Source of the DNA: DATBLE01 sp963775695 | Lineage (GTDB): Bacteria; Actinomycetota; Thermoleophilia; Gaiellales; Gaiellaceae | DNA length: 64,000 nt | Reading direction: 5' to 3' | NCBI GenBank assembly: GCA_963775695.1 | Contig: CAVZJU010000012.1 | Location: forward strand, 1 to 64,000 | In this document: in pieces, positions 15,721 to 22,537 of the stretch | How the letters are laid out: each line of letters opens with the position of its first letter | Position numbering within the stretch: the first letter of the stretch is position 1 | Program-made: the position numbers and the translations under genes | Notes under the pieces: model-generated | What the model was told of the DNA's origin: nothing | Databases searched by the model: none | Seen by the model: only the letters and a program-made list of their open reading frames with translations

Positions 15721-18525
15721 ATGGCGTCCACGAAGGCATCCACAGGTTTCGAGCACCCCACCGACGAGGTCGTGAACACGGTTGTCGAAGAGGCAGCCGA
15801 CGTCGGAGTCGAGCGCTTCTTCACGATCACCGGCCGCGACCCGTTCGAGGAGGTCGAGTGGGAGCTCCGCGACGCCTTCATCCCGGGCAAGGACAAGGCC
15901 GTCTTCGACCAGAAGGAGGTCGAGTTCCCGAAGTTCTGGTCGCAGACCGCGACGAACATCGTGGCGCAGAAGTACTTCCGCGGAAAGATGGGCTCCCCGG
16001 AGCGCGAGACGAGTGTGAAGCAGATGATCAACCGGGTCGTCGACACGATCGGCGGCTGGGGGCGCGCGGGCGGCTACTTCGTCGACGACGAGGAGGCCGA
16101 CACGTTCGAGGCCGAGCTGAAGGCGATCCTCGTCAACCAGTACGCCTCCTTCAACTCCCCCGTCTGGTTCAACGTCGGCTTCGAGGAGACGCCGCAGTGC
16201 TCGGCCTGTTTCATCCTGTCCGTGGACGACTCGATGGAGTCGATCCTCGACTGGATCCGCCGCGAGGGGATCATCTTCCGCGGCGGCTCGGGCTCCGGCG
16301 TCAACCTCTCGCGCCTCCGCTCCTCCAAGGAGCAGCTCTCGAAGGGCGGCTACGCATCCGGGCCGGTCTCGTTCATGCGCGGCGCCGACGCCTCGGCCGG
16401 CACGATCAAGTCGGGCGGCAAGACCCGTCGTGCCGCGAAGATGGTCGTCCTCGACGTCGACCACCCGGACGTCGAGCACTTCATCTGGTGCAAGGCGCAC
16501 GAGGAGGAGAAGGCGCGCGTCCTCGAGCAGGCCGGCTACGACATGGCCCTCGACTCCGAGCACTGGGCGTCGATCCAGTACCAGAACGCCAACAACTCGG
16601 TCCGGGTCACCGACGCCTTCATGGAGGCGGCCGAGGCCGGCGCCGAGTGGAACCTGACGGCGCGCACCGACGGCAGCGTGGTCGACACGGTCGACGCGCG
16701 CGACCTCCTGCGGCAGATCGCCGAGGCGGCCTGGCGCTGCGCCGATCCCGGCGTGCAGTACGACACGACGATCAACGCGTGGCACACCAGCCCGAACTCG
16801 GGCCGGATCAACGCGTCGAATCCGTGCTCCGAGTACATGCACCTCGACAACTCGGCCTGCAACCTCGCGTCGCTCAACCTGATGAAGTTCCGCGGCAAGG
16901 AGGGCGAGCTCGACCTCGACGCGTTCCAGCACGCCGTCGACGTGGTCTTCCTCGCCCAGGAGATCGTCGTCGGCTACTCGTCGTATCCCACGCCGGAGAT
17001 CGAGGCGAACGCGAAGGCGTACCGCGAGCTGGGCCTCGGCTACGCGAACCTCGGCGCGCTGCTGATGGCACGCGGCCTGCCGTACGACTCGGACGAGGGC
17101 CGAGCGTACGCGGCGGCGATCACCGCGCTGATGACCGGTCGGGCGTACCGCAAGTCGGCGGAGATCGCTGCCCGGATGGGCCCGCACGCCGGCTACCGGC
17201 CGAACACGGCGGCGATGCTCGGCGTGATCGCGAAGCACCGTGCCGCGGTCGGCAACATCCAGCACGCCGAGTCCGTGCCGGACGACCTGCTCTCCGCCGC
17301 GCGTCAGTCGTGGGACGACGCCCTGAACCTCGGCGAGGTGCACGGCTTCCGGAACGCCCAGGCGACCGTGCTCGCCCCCACCGGGACGATCAGCTTCATG
17401 ATGGATTGCGACACCACCGGAGTCGAGCCGGACTTCTCGCTGGTCAAGTCGAAGAAGCTCGTGGGCGGCGGCGAGATCACGATCGTGAACAAGACGGTGC
17501 CGATGGCCCTGGACAAGCTCGGCTACGCACCGGCCGAGATCGACGAGATCGTCGCCTTCATCGACGAGCGGAACTCGATCGTCGGGGCGCCGTACGTCAA
17601 GTCGGAGCACTACCCGGTGTTCGATTGCGCGATCGGCGACCGGGCGATCCACCACTCCGGCCACGTGAAGATGATGGGCGGCGTCCAGCCGTTCATCTCC
17701 GGCGCGATCTCGAAGACGGTCAACCTGCCCGAGCAGGTCACGGTCGACGAGGTCGCCCGGCTGATCGCCGAGGCATGGCGCCTCGGCGTGAAGGCGATCG
17801 CGATCTACCGTGACAACTGCAAGGTCGCGCAGCCGCTGTCCGGCAAGTCGGAGGACCAGGTGCCGGCGACGCCGCCGACACCGCTGACCCAGCGCCGCCG
17901 GCTCCCGGAGGACCGCACCGAGATCGGCCGCAAGTTCCGCGTCGGCGACTACGAGGGCTACATCCACGTCGGGCTGTACGAGGACGGGAGCCCCGGCGAC
18001 ATCTTCGTCGACATCGCCAAGGACGGCACGACGATGGCCGGCCTGATGAACTCGCTGATGATCGCTGTCTCGATGGGCCTCCAGTACGGCGTTCCGCCGG
18101 AGGTCTACGTCTCGAAGCTCTCGCACATGCGCTTCGAGCCGTCCGGCCTGACGAACGACACGGACATCCGCAACGCGAAGTCGATCGTCGACTACATCTT
18201 CCGCTGGTTCGGCAAGAAGTTCCTCACGCCGGAGCAGCAGGAGGAGGCGGGCATCCTCTCGCCCGAGGTGAAGGCACGCCTGGCCGAGCGGTATGCGAAC
18301 GGCGGCGCTCTGTCGGCTTCAGACCCGGGAGCGTCGGCTTCAGACCCGGGAGCGTCGCCTTCAGACCCGGGAGCGATCGTGCACGACGCACCTCCTCCGG
18401 GCCAGACCGCGCTCTTCAACTCGTGGGAGGACGCGGTCGAGTGTGCGAAGTGCGGCGGGCGGATGGTGCGCACCGGCTCGTGCTACACGTGCCGCGACTG
18501 CGGGACCAACACCGGCTGCTCGTAG
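15721..18525 (+). CDS. nrdJ: Vitamin B12-dependent (class II) ribonucleotide reductase
   Basis: The 934-residue product reduces ribonucleotides using adenosylcobalamin. Landmarks are FNSPVWFNVGFEETPQCSACF (substrate-binding start and first redox cysteine), RGGSGSGVNLSRLRSSKE, NPCSEYMHLDNSACNLASLN (about residues 367-387, with the catalytic N-C-E set) and APTGTISFMMDCDTTGVEPDF. The C-terminus carries the thiol tail CAKCGGRMVRTGSCYTCRDCG, preceded by a variable linker containing three 7-residue SASDPGA repeats. A good Shine-Dalgarno (GGGAGGAAG) precedes the ATG. It ends at a strong bidirectional terminator. Confidence 0.95.
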   Translation: MASTKASTGFEHPTDEVVNTVVEEAADVGVERFFTITGRDPFEEVEWELRDAFIPGKDKAVFDQKEVEFPKFWSQTATNIVAQKYFRGKMGSPERETSVKQMINRVVDTIGGWGRAGGYFVDDEEADTFEAELKAILVNQYASFNSPVWFNVGFEETPQCSACFILSVDDSMESILDWIRREGIIFRGGSGSGVNLSRLRSSKEQLSKGGYASGPVSFMRGADASAGTIKSGGKTRRAAKMVVLDVDHPDVEHFIWCKAHEEEKARVLEQAGYDMALDSEHWASIQYQNANNSVRVTDAFMEAAEAGAEWNLTARTDGSVVDTVDARDLLRQIAEAAWRCADPGVQYDTTINAWHTSPNSGRINASNPCSEYMHLDNSACNLASLNLMKFRGKEGELDLDAFQHAVDVVFLAQEIVVGYSSYPTPEIEANAKAYRELGLGYANLGALLMARGLPYDSDEGRAYAAAITALMTGRAYRKSAEIAARMGPHAGYRPNTAAMLGVIAKHRAAVGNIQHAESVPDDLLSAARQSWDDALNLGEVHGFRNAQATVLAPTGTISFMMDCDTTGVEPDFSLVKSKKLVGGGEITIVNKTVPMALDKLGYAPAEIDEIVAFIDERNSIVGAPYVKSEHYPVFDCAIGDRAIHHSGHVKMMGGVQPFISGAISKTVNLPEQVTVDEVARLIAEAWRLGVKAIAIYRDNCKVAQPLSGKSEDQVPATPPTPLTQRRRLPEDRTEIGRKFRVGDYEGYIHVGLYEDGSPGDIFVDIAKDGTTMAGLMNSLMIAVSMGLQYGVPPEVYVSKLSHMRFEPSGLTNDTDIRNAKSIVDYIFRWFGKKFLTPEQQEEAGILSPEVKARLAERYANGGALSASDPGASASDPGASPSDPGAIVHDAPPPGQTALFNSWEDAVECAKCGGRMVRTGSCYTCRDCGTNTGCS
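18313..18375 (+). repeat. Three 21-bp tandem repeats inside nrdJ
   Basis: The unit TCGGCTTCAGACCCGGGAGCG occurs at 18313-18333 and 18334-18354, and with one change at 18355-18375. It encodes repeated Ser-Ala-Ser-Asp-Pro-Gly-Ala in the linker before the redox tail of NrdJ. The near identity at DNA level implies recent slippage. Confidence 0.85.
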
Positions 18526-18553
18526 AGATCGGCCGACTTTCGTCGACGTCACT

Positions 18554-18580
18554 CGAGGGGCCGCGAGCAGCGGCCCCTCG
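18554..18580. terminator. Bidirectional terminator between nrdJ and a small membrane protein gene
   Basis: An 11-bp GC-rich stem (CGAGGGGCCGC at 18554-18564 with GCGGCCCCTCG at 18570-18580) with the 5-nt loop GAGCA lies between convergent genes. No long T run follows on either side. Confidence 0.65.
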
Positions 18581-18742
18581 TCAGCCGTAGGAGCGGTCGT
18601 TCCACTTGACCCAGGCGACGATCGCGCCCGGCAGGCTGCAGAGCAGCACGACGAAGCCGATCACCCCGTGGCCGAGGCCGAGCAGGATCCCACCCGCGAC
18701 CAGACACCCGATGAAGACGGCGAGTCCGAGGAGAGCACCCAT
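18581..18742 (-). CDS. Small two-helix membrane protein
   Basis: This 53-residue reading frame runs from ATG at 18742 to TGA at 18581-18583. It encodes two hydrophobic helices (GALLGLAVFIGCLVAGGILLGLG, then VIGFVVLLCSLPGAIVAW) joined by a glycine-rich turn and a polar C-terminus KWNDRSYG. A -10-like TAGGGT lies 8 nt before the ATG, as at other leaderless genes here. It converges on nrdJ, with the terminator in between. No family is recognised; the codon bias and clear amphipathic pattern support a real gene. Confidence 0.55.
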   Translation of the reverse strand: MGALLGLAVFIGCLVAGGILLGLGHGVIGFVVLLCSLPGAIVAWVKWNDRSYG

Positions 18743-18785
18743 GGCGCCGGACCCTAGTCGATCGGCCGGGAGCCGGGCCGTCCGG

Positions 18786-19322
18786 CTACAGCTCGCCCGG
18801 CGGCACGAAGCGGTAGAAAACCTGGCCGATCTTCGCGAGCACGCCGGGTACGAAGTCCTCGAGCGCCCTGGCGCTCTCCAGCCCGCCGACGCCGACCGGC
18901 TCGTAGCCGGCGTCGCGGATCAGCTGCTCCGTCACCGCCTGTGCCTCCTCGTCCGCGGCGTACAAGCAGCTCGGCCGCATCCGCTGCTCCGCAACCCGGT
19001 CGTACAGCGTGGCGAAGTTCGCGTTGAACGCCTTCGCCGTGGGGCCGTTCGTATGCGCTTTCACCTCGTGGGCGAACGAGTCGTACTGCTCGTCCCGCCC
19101 GGCGAAGGCGTTTGCGCTGTCGATCGCCGTCTTGCCCTCGAGCCCCGTCACCTTCGCGAGCGCCTCCGAGATCGAGCCGGAGGGGACGGCGACCAGGACG
19201 ACGTCGGCCTCCGACGCGTCGCCGCCCTCGCGCCCGAGCGTCGACACCTCGTGGCCTGCCCGCTGCCACAGCCGTGCCAGCCCGCCGCCGATGTTTCCCT
19301 TGCCGATGGTCGTGATCTTCAC
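18786..19322 (-). CDS. NADPH-dependent F420 reductase-like protein
   Basis: The 178-residue Rossmann protein starts MKITTIGKGNIGGGLARLWQRAGHEVSTLGR, followed by ADVVLVAVPSGSISEAL and a central AFNANFATLYDRV. This is the layout of the NADPH:F420 oxidoreductase/KARI-type NAD-binding family (COG2085). These enzymes pass electrons between NADPH and coenzyme F420, fitting the luciferase-like monooxygenases in this genome, although some family members use other partners. The start is GTG at 19322 with a GGAGGG ribosome site. The C-terminus (EDFVPGVLAKIGQVFYRFVPPGEL) is typical. Confidence 0.7.
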   Translation of the reverse strand: MKITTIGKGNIGGGLARLWQRAGHEVSTLGREGGDASEADVVLVAVPSGSISEALAKVTGLEGKTAIDSANAFAGRDEQYDSFAHEVKAHTNGPTAKAFNANFATLYDRVAEQRMRPSCLYAADEEAQAVTEQLIRDAGYEPVGVGGLESARALEDFVPGVLAKIGQVFYRFVPPGEL

Positions 19323-19426
19323 GGTGCGGCCCTCCCGCCGTCGGCCTCTCCCGGGCGACGTGACCGTAGCCGATCGAGCACGGTCGGGCTGAAGCCCCGA
19401 CCCTCGCCTTCTGCGAACCTGCGGGC

Positions 19427-19822
19427 GTGAGCTCGCACGGCGTGAGGGTGGACAAGTGGCTCTGGGCGGCGCGCTTCTTCAAGACGCGCGGCGCCGCCAC
19501 CGGGGCCGTGCTCGGCGGGCACGTGCAGGTCAACGGGGCCCGCGTGAAGCCGGCGCGCGAGGTCGCCGTCGGCGACCGGATGGAGATCACCCGCACGCAC
19601 GAGCGCTGGACGGTGGTGGTCACCGGCCTCGCCGACCGCCGCGGGCCCGCGAGCGTCGCGGCAACCCTCTACGACGAGACGCCCGAGTCCATGGAAGAGC
19701 GGCAGCGGCGGCGCGACGAACGGCGCCTCGCCCGGCCGCTGGGCGCCGACCTGACGGCGCGGCCGACCAAGCGGGATCGCCGTCGCCTCGACGCGCTCCG
19801 CCGGGCCCGGCGCCGGACCTAG
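19427..19822 (+). CDS. S4-domain RNA-binding protein (Hsp15-like)
   Basis: The 131-residue product has an S4 domain at residues 5-60 (VRVDKWLWAARFFKTRGAATGAV and GHVQVNGARVKPAREVAVGD) and an Arg-rich C-terminal tail (MEERQRRRDERRLARPLG and RRLDALRRARRR). This is the arrangement of Hsp15 (HslR), which binds stalled 50S subunits with attached peptidyl-tRNA in E. coli; the actinobacterial role is presumed similar. The start is GTG at 19427. The gene converges on the acylphosphatase gene with a 4-nt overlap. Confidence 0.82.
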   Translation: MSSHGVRVDKWLWAARFFKTRGAATGAVLGGHVQVNGARVKPAREVAVGDRMEITRTHERWTVVVTGLADRRGPASVAATLYDETPESMEERQRRRDERRLARPLGADLTARPTKRDRRRLDALRRARRRT

Positions 19823-20085
19823 CGGATCTCGAACCCCGCAAGGCCCTCGGGCACTTCCTCGAGCACCTCGGCCCGGTCGATTTCGGCGCCCCGCGGTCCC
19901 TCCCGGCAGAGCCGGACCAGCGATGCCACCGCCTCCGCGTCGCCCTCGAAGACGGCCTCGACCGTCCCGTCCGCGCGGTTGCTCACCCAGCCGGCGACAC
20001 CCCGGGTCCCGGCCGCGCGCGCGACCGTGTACCGGAATCCCACACCCTGGACCCGGCCGTGCACGGTGACCCGCCGCCGCACCAC
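19819..20085 (-). CDS. acyP: Acylphosphatase
   Basis: The 88-residue enzyme has the catalytic loop GRVQGVGFRYTV (with the conserved Arg) at about residues 10-21 and GWVSNRADGTVEAVFEGD (with the catalytic Asn) at about 32-49. It hydrolyses acyl phosphates such as carbamoyl phosphate and acetyl phosphate. The length is normal for the family. The start is GTG at 20085. No operon partner is visible upstream, where only a cupin remnant lies. Confidence 0.9.
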   Translation of the reverse strand: MVRRRVTVHGRVQGVGFRYTVARAAGTRGVAGWVSNRADGTVEAVFEGDAEAVASLVRLCREGPRGAEIDRAEVLEEVPEGLAGFEIR

Positions 20086-20109
20086 CCGGCGCAGGGTAGG
20101 GGAGACACG

Positions 20110-20244
20110 CTACGGCAGCGTCCCGGGAGGCCCGAGCAGCTCGATGCCGTGGCGCGCCGCGATCTCCACGAGCCGGGCGGGCTCGTGCACACGCCCCTCC
20201 GGCGGAAGCGCCTGCTCCGGTGCCGGCACGCCCGCCTCACGCAC
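20110..20244 (-). pseudogene. C-terminal remnant of a cupin protein
   Basis: The last 44 codons on the minus strand end with EPARLVEIAARHGIELLGPP and stop at TAG (20110-20112). This resembles the tail that follows the cupin domain in a group of actinobacterial cupin_2 proteins, where a P-D-P-A-R-L segment precedes IAARHGIE. The cupin barrel itself is missing: the DNA upstream up to the aminopeptidase (about 20245-20331) does not encode it in any frame. It is best viewed as a deletion remnant. The assignment rests on a short tail only. Confidence 0.35.
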
Positions 20245-20331
20245 TCCGCCTCGTTGACGCCTACGGGCGCGCCCTCCTCGACATGCACGAGCGCCGGCTC
20301 GACGAGGCCGAGCGCGAGCCGGGCGCGGGTC

Positions 20332-21576
20332 CTAGGCCAGCTGCCAGGCGTCGTCGCGGATGATCGGCACCGCCGCGCCGCCCTGCTCGATCCCGTCGAC
20401 CTCGACCTCGGGGCCGCCGATCATGAAATCCGTATGCGCCTGCGACCGGTTGATCCCCATCTCCTCGAGCCCCTCGGCGTCCGGTGATCCCCCGTCGAGG
20501 TCGACGGCGGCCATCACGGCCGTCCCGAACGCGATGTGCGACGCGGCGTTCTCGTCGAACAGCGTGTTCCAGAAGGTGATGCCGCTGCTCCCGACCCGCG
20601 ACCGTTCGTCGACGAGCGCGACCTCGCCGAGGTAGGAGGCGCCGTCGTCGAGGGCTGTCTCGGCACGCACCTCGTCGGCGCCGGACGATGCCTTCACCTC
20701 GACGATCCTGCCGCCGGAGAACGTCATCTCCAGATCGCGCACGACCGTCCCGCCGACGAGGACGAGCGGCTGGGTCGAACGCACACGGCCTTCGGTCCGC
20801 CGCCGGTCCGGGGTGGTGAACACCTCTTCGGTCGGCAGGTTGGGGACGTAGACGCGCCCCCAGGCCGTCTCGACCGCGGCGGCGATCCAGCGCGACTGGG
20901 GCAGCAACCCGACCGTCAGGTCGGTGCCCGGGCCGCGGAAGCGGACCGCGTCGAACCCCCGTTCGTTCAGGTCGCCGGCCCGGCGGCGCAGGAGCTCGAC
21001 GTGGTCGTTCCAGGCTGCTACCGAGTCGGCCTCGTCGAGCCGTACCGTTGCGCGGATCGCATCCCAGAGGCGCGCCAGGTCGGGCTCGCCGAAAACCTGC
21101 TCCGCCCAACCCGGGGTGGGAAACGCGACGATCGTCCACGGCATGGCGCCACGGTCGAAGGCCGTCCAGTAGGCGCGGCGCAGCTGGGGGACGATCGACT
21201 CGGCCACGCGCTTCGAGTCGAGACCGGCAAACAGGTTCGGATCGGGCTCGCCCACGAGGTAGATCATGGCCGTGCGGCGCTCCGCCTCCTCCTCGACCCG
21301 CTGGAGCATCCAGTTCGGCGCCCAGCCGACCGCCTCGTCCGGCGCGAGCTCGGCCTTCGCGCGTCTCAGATACGAGTCGAGGTAGTGCGCGTCCACCCAA
21401 CGGGCGCCCTCCCCGTATGCGACCCGCGCGATCGCGCGCACGAGCGCCGCGTGCTCGACGTACGCGAAGATGCCGACGTCCTGCCCCTCCTCCAGGTTGA
21501 CCCCGACCCGAAGCGCGAGCCTGGCGTACTCCTCGAGCTCGCCGACACGATCCGTCCAGAACGCCTCGACGTCCAC
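20332..21576 (-). CDS. M29-family aminopeptidase
   Basis: This 414-residue thermostable-aminopeptidase-type protein (peptidase M29, AmpS/PepS/AmpT) carries FRGPGTDLTVGLLPQSRW, YVPNLPTEEVFTTPDRRRTEG (with metal-binding E), SGGRIVEVKASSG, GSSGITFWNTLFDENAASHIAFGTA and AHTDFMIGGPEVEVDG near the C-terminus (with H and D ligands). It removes N-terminal residues from peptides using a dinuclear metal centre. The start is GTG at 21576. It diverges from the phosphoribosyltransferase gene across a region with a long inverted repeat. Confidence 0.88.
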   Translation of the reverse strand: MDVEAFWTDRVGELEEYARLALRVGVNLEEGQDVGIFAYVEHAALVRAIARVAYGEGARWVDAHYLDSYLRRAKAELAPDEAVGWAPNWMLQRVEEEAERRTAMIYLVGEPDPNLFAGLDSKRVAESIVPQLRRAYWTAFDRGAMPWTIVAFPTPGWAEQVFGEPDLARLWDAIRATVRLDEADSVAAWNDHVELLRRRAGDLNERGFDAVRFRGPGTDLTVGLLPQSRWIAAAVETAWGRVYVPNLPTEEVFTTPDRRRTEGRVRSTQPLVLVGGTVVRDLEMTFSGGRIVEVKASSGADEVRAETALDDGASYLGEVALVDERSRVGSSGITFWNTLFDENAASHIAFGTAVMAAVDLDGGSPDAEGLEEMGINRSQAHTDFMIGGPEVEVDGIEQGGAAVPIIRDDAWQLA

Positions 21577-21598
21577 GTCGTTCGCACGCTACCTGCCG

Positions 21599-21663
21599 AG
21601 GAGGGCTTGGCGAACCATGAGCGTGCCGCCCGGTCGCCGAGCAATGTTCCGCCAAGCCCTCCT
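21599..21663. promoter_or_regulatory. 14-bp inverted repeat between divergent genes
   Basis: AGGAGGGCTTGGCG at 21599-21612 is perfectly repeated in inverted orientation at 21650-21663, 37 nt apart. The right arm overlaps the first base of the -10 box of the phosphoribosyltransferase. The position between two divergent promoters suggests a shared operator; a stem-loop is less likely given the spacer. Confidence 0.5.
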
Positions 21664-21668
21664 AGAAT
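21663..21668 (+). promoter_or_regulatory. -10 box, leaderless start of the phosphoribosyltransferase gene
   Basis: TAGAAT lies exactly 6 nt before the ATG at 21675. Confidence 0.5.
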
Positions 21669-21674
21669 CGGTCG

Positions 21675-22175
21675 ATGGGAGACGAACACGCCGGAACGCC
21701 GACCCAGGCACCGCCACGCGAGCGGATGAGCTGGGCGCAGCTCGGCGAGGCGTCCCGTGAGCTGGCCGGGGCGATCGTCGACGACGGCTACGTGCCCGAC
21801 CTGATCCTGGGCATCGCCCGCGGAGGGCTCCTCGTCGCCGGTGCGCTCTCCTACGCGATCGGGGTGAAGAACACCTTCACGATGAACGTCGAGTTCTACA
21901 CCGGCGTCGACGAGCGGCTGCCCGTGCCGATGATTCTCCCGCCGGTGCCCGCGCTCGTCGACCTGCAGGACGCGCGGATGCTGATTGCCGACGACGTGGC
22001 CGACACCGGCCAGACGCTCGCCCTGGTCAAGGACTTCTGCGCCGGGCAGGTCGGCGAAGTGCGCACCGCCGTGCTGTACGAGAAGCCTCGCTCGATCGTC
22101 ACCTGCGACTACGTCTGGCGGCGAACGGAGCTCTGGATCGAGTTCCCGTGGAGCGAAGAGCCTCCGGTCAGCTGA
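21675..22175 (+). CDS. Phosphoribosyltransferase
   Basis: The 166-residue type I phosphoribosyltransferase has the PRPP loop MLIADDVADTGQTLALVKDF at about residues 102-121, LILGIARGGLLVAGALSY at about 43-60 and a C-terminal YEKPRSIVTCDYVWRRTELWIEFPW typical of xanthine/hypoxanthine/guanine-type enzymes. It most likely salvages a purine base with PRPP; which base cannot be decided. The 3' end overlaps the opposite-strand selenoprotein gene by 8 nt. Confidence 0.85.
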   Translation: MGDEHAGTPTQAPPRERMSWAQLGEASRELAGAIVDDGYVPDLILGIARGGLLVAGALSYAIGVKNTFTMNVEFYTGVDERLPVPMILPPVPALVDLQDARMLIADDVADTGQTLALVKDFCAGQVGEVRTAVLYEKPRSIVTCDYVWRRTELWIEFPWSEEPPVS

Positions 22176-22392
22176 CCGCACGGACGGCGGCCAGGACCTC
22201 GCCCGGCTCGGCGTGCCGGCCGACCTGCTGCTTCGAGAAGACGAGGTGTCCGTCGACGAGGACGTCGAACTGGCTCTTTTCGCCCGGGGTGTCGATCGCC
22301 TCGTACCCTGCTGCCTTCAGCTCGGCCACGAGACTCGCGGCCCGCTCGTCGTAGCCGCTTCAGACGGGGCAGAAGAAGATCTCGACGGTCAC
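22168..22392 (-). CDS. Rdx/SelW-like selenoprotein with in-frame UGA (Sec11)
   Basis: The 74-residue reading frame from GTG at 22392 is interrupted only by TGA at 22362-22360 (codon 11) and ends at TGA 22170-22168. With UGA read as selenocysteine it begins VTVEIFFCPVU followed by SGYDERAASLVAELKAAGYE, and continues FDVLVDGHLVFSKQQVGRHAEPGEVLAAV. This is the Rdx family (SelW/SelT/SelH-like thioredoxin-fold redox proteins), where CxxU or CxxC is the active motif near the N-terminus, and the F-V-V-D-G-LVFSK and PGE segments are conserved. A hairpin with a G-containing apical loop follows the UGA. The gene has its own -10 box 7 nt upstream. A TGC-to-TGA error or a dead gene are the alternatives; no Sec machinery lies in this window. 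Confidence 0.75.
22324..22356 (-). promoter_or_regulatory. Candidate bacterial SECIS hairpin
   Basis: Starting 4 nt after the UGA, GGCUACGA pairs with UCGUGGCC (8 bp with one G-U). Inside, GCG pairs with CGC around a GGC loop whose G residues lie 18-19 nt after the UGA, in the range expected for bacterial SECIS elements. The stem lies inside the coding sequence, as bacterial SECIS do. It was folded by hand and no energy was computed. Confidence 0.5.
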
Positions 22393-22399
22393 GGCGCCA

Positions 22400-22405
22400 A
22401 CTCTA
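22400..22405 (-). promoter_or_regulatory. -10 box of the selenoprotein gene
   Basis: TAGAGT on the minus strand lies 7 nt before the GTG at 22392. Its first three bases are shared with the outer end of the adjacent inverted repeat. Confidence 0.45.
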
Positions 22406-22537
22406 GATGGTTGATTGATGATTCACCTGGTCGCGGGGAGCAAGGCCGGTGAGCCTTGGCGCCGGGCGAGGCGGCCGCGATGCGCCGTGTGCAGGCCCCC
22501 AGCCGCGGCTGCGTGGAATTGTCGATCAACCATCTAG
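22403..22537. repeat. 135-bp MITE-like segment bounded by inverted repeats
   Basis: CTAGATGGTTGAT at 22403-22415 is repeated perfectly in inverted orientation at 22525-22537; with a few mismatches the match extends to about 22 bp (both continue to ATTC and C). The interior of about 110 bp has no gene but includes an AAGGC/CCTT-type hairpin. The right arm supplies the stop codon of the alpha-hydroxyacid oxidase gene, and the left arm overlaps the selenoprotein promoter. It resembles a miniature inverted-repeat element; a target-site duplication was not seen. Confidence 0.55.

Noticed and set aside
14842..18126. A long open frame of over 1000 codons on the minus strand opposite nrdJ
   Set aside because: It is a mirror of the strong third-position GC bias of nrdJ; it contains no recognisable domain, while nrdJ on the other strand is certain.
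20245..20331. Plus-strand coding-like stretch reading LVDAYGRALLDMHERRLDEAE
   Set aside because: It has no start or stop context, is shorter than 35 codons, and lies between two minus-strand genes; a chance product of GC-rich sequence is more likely.
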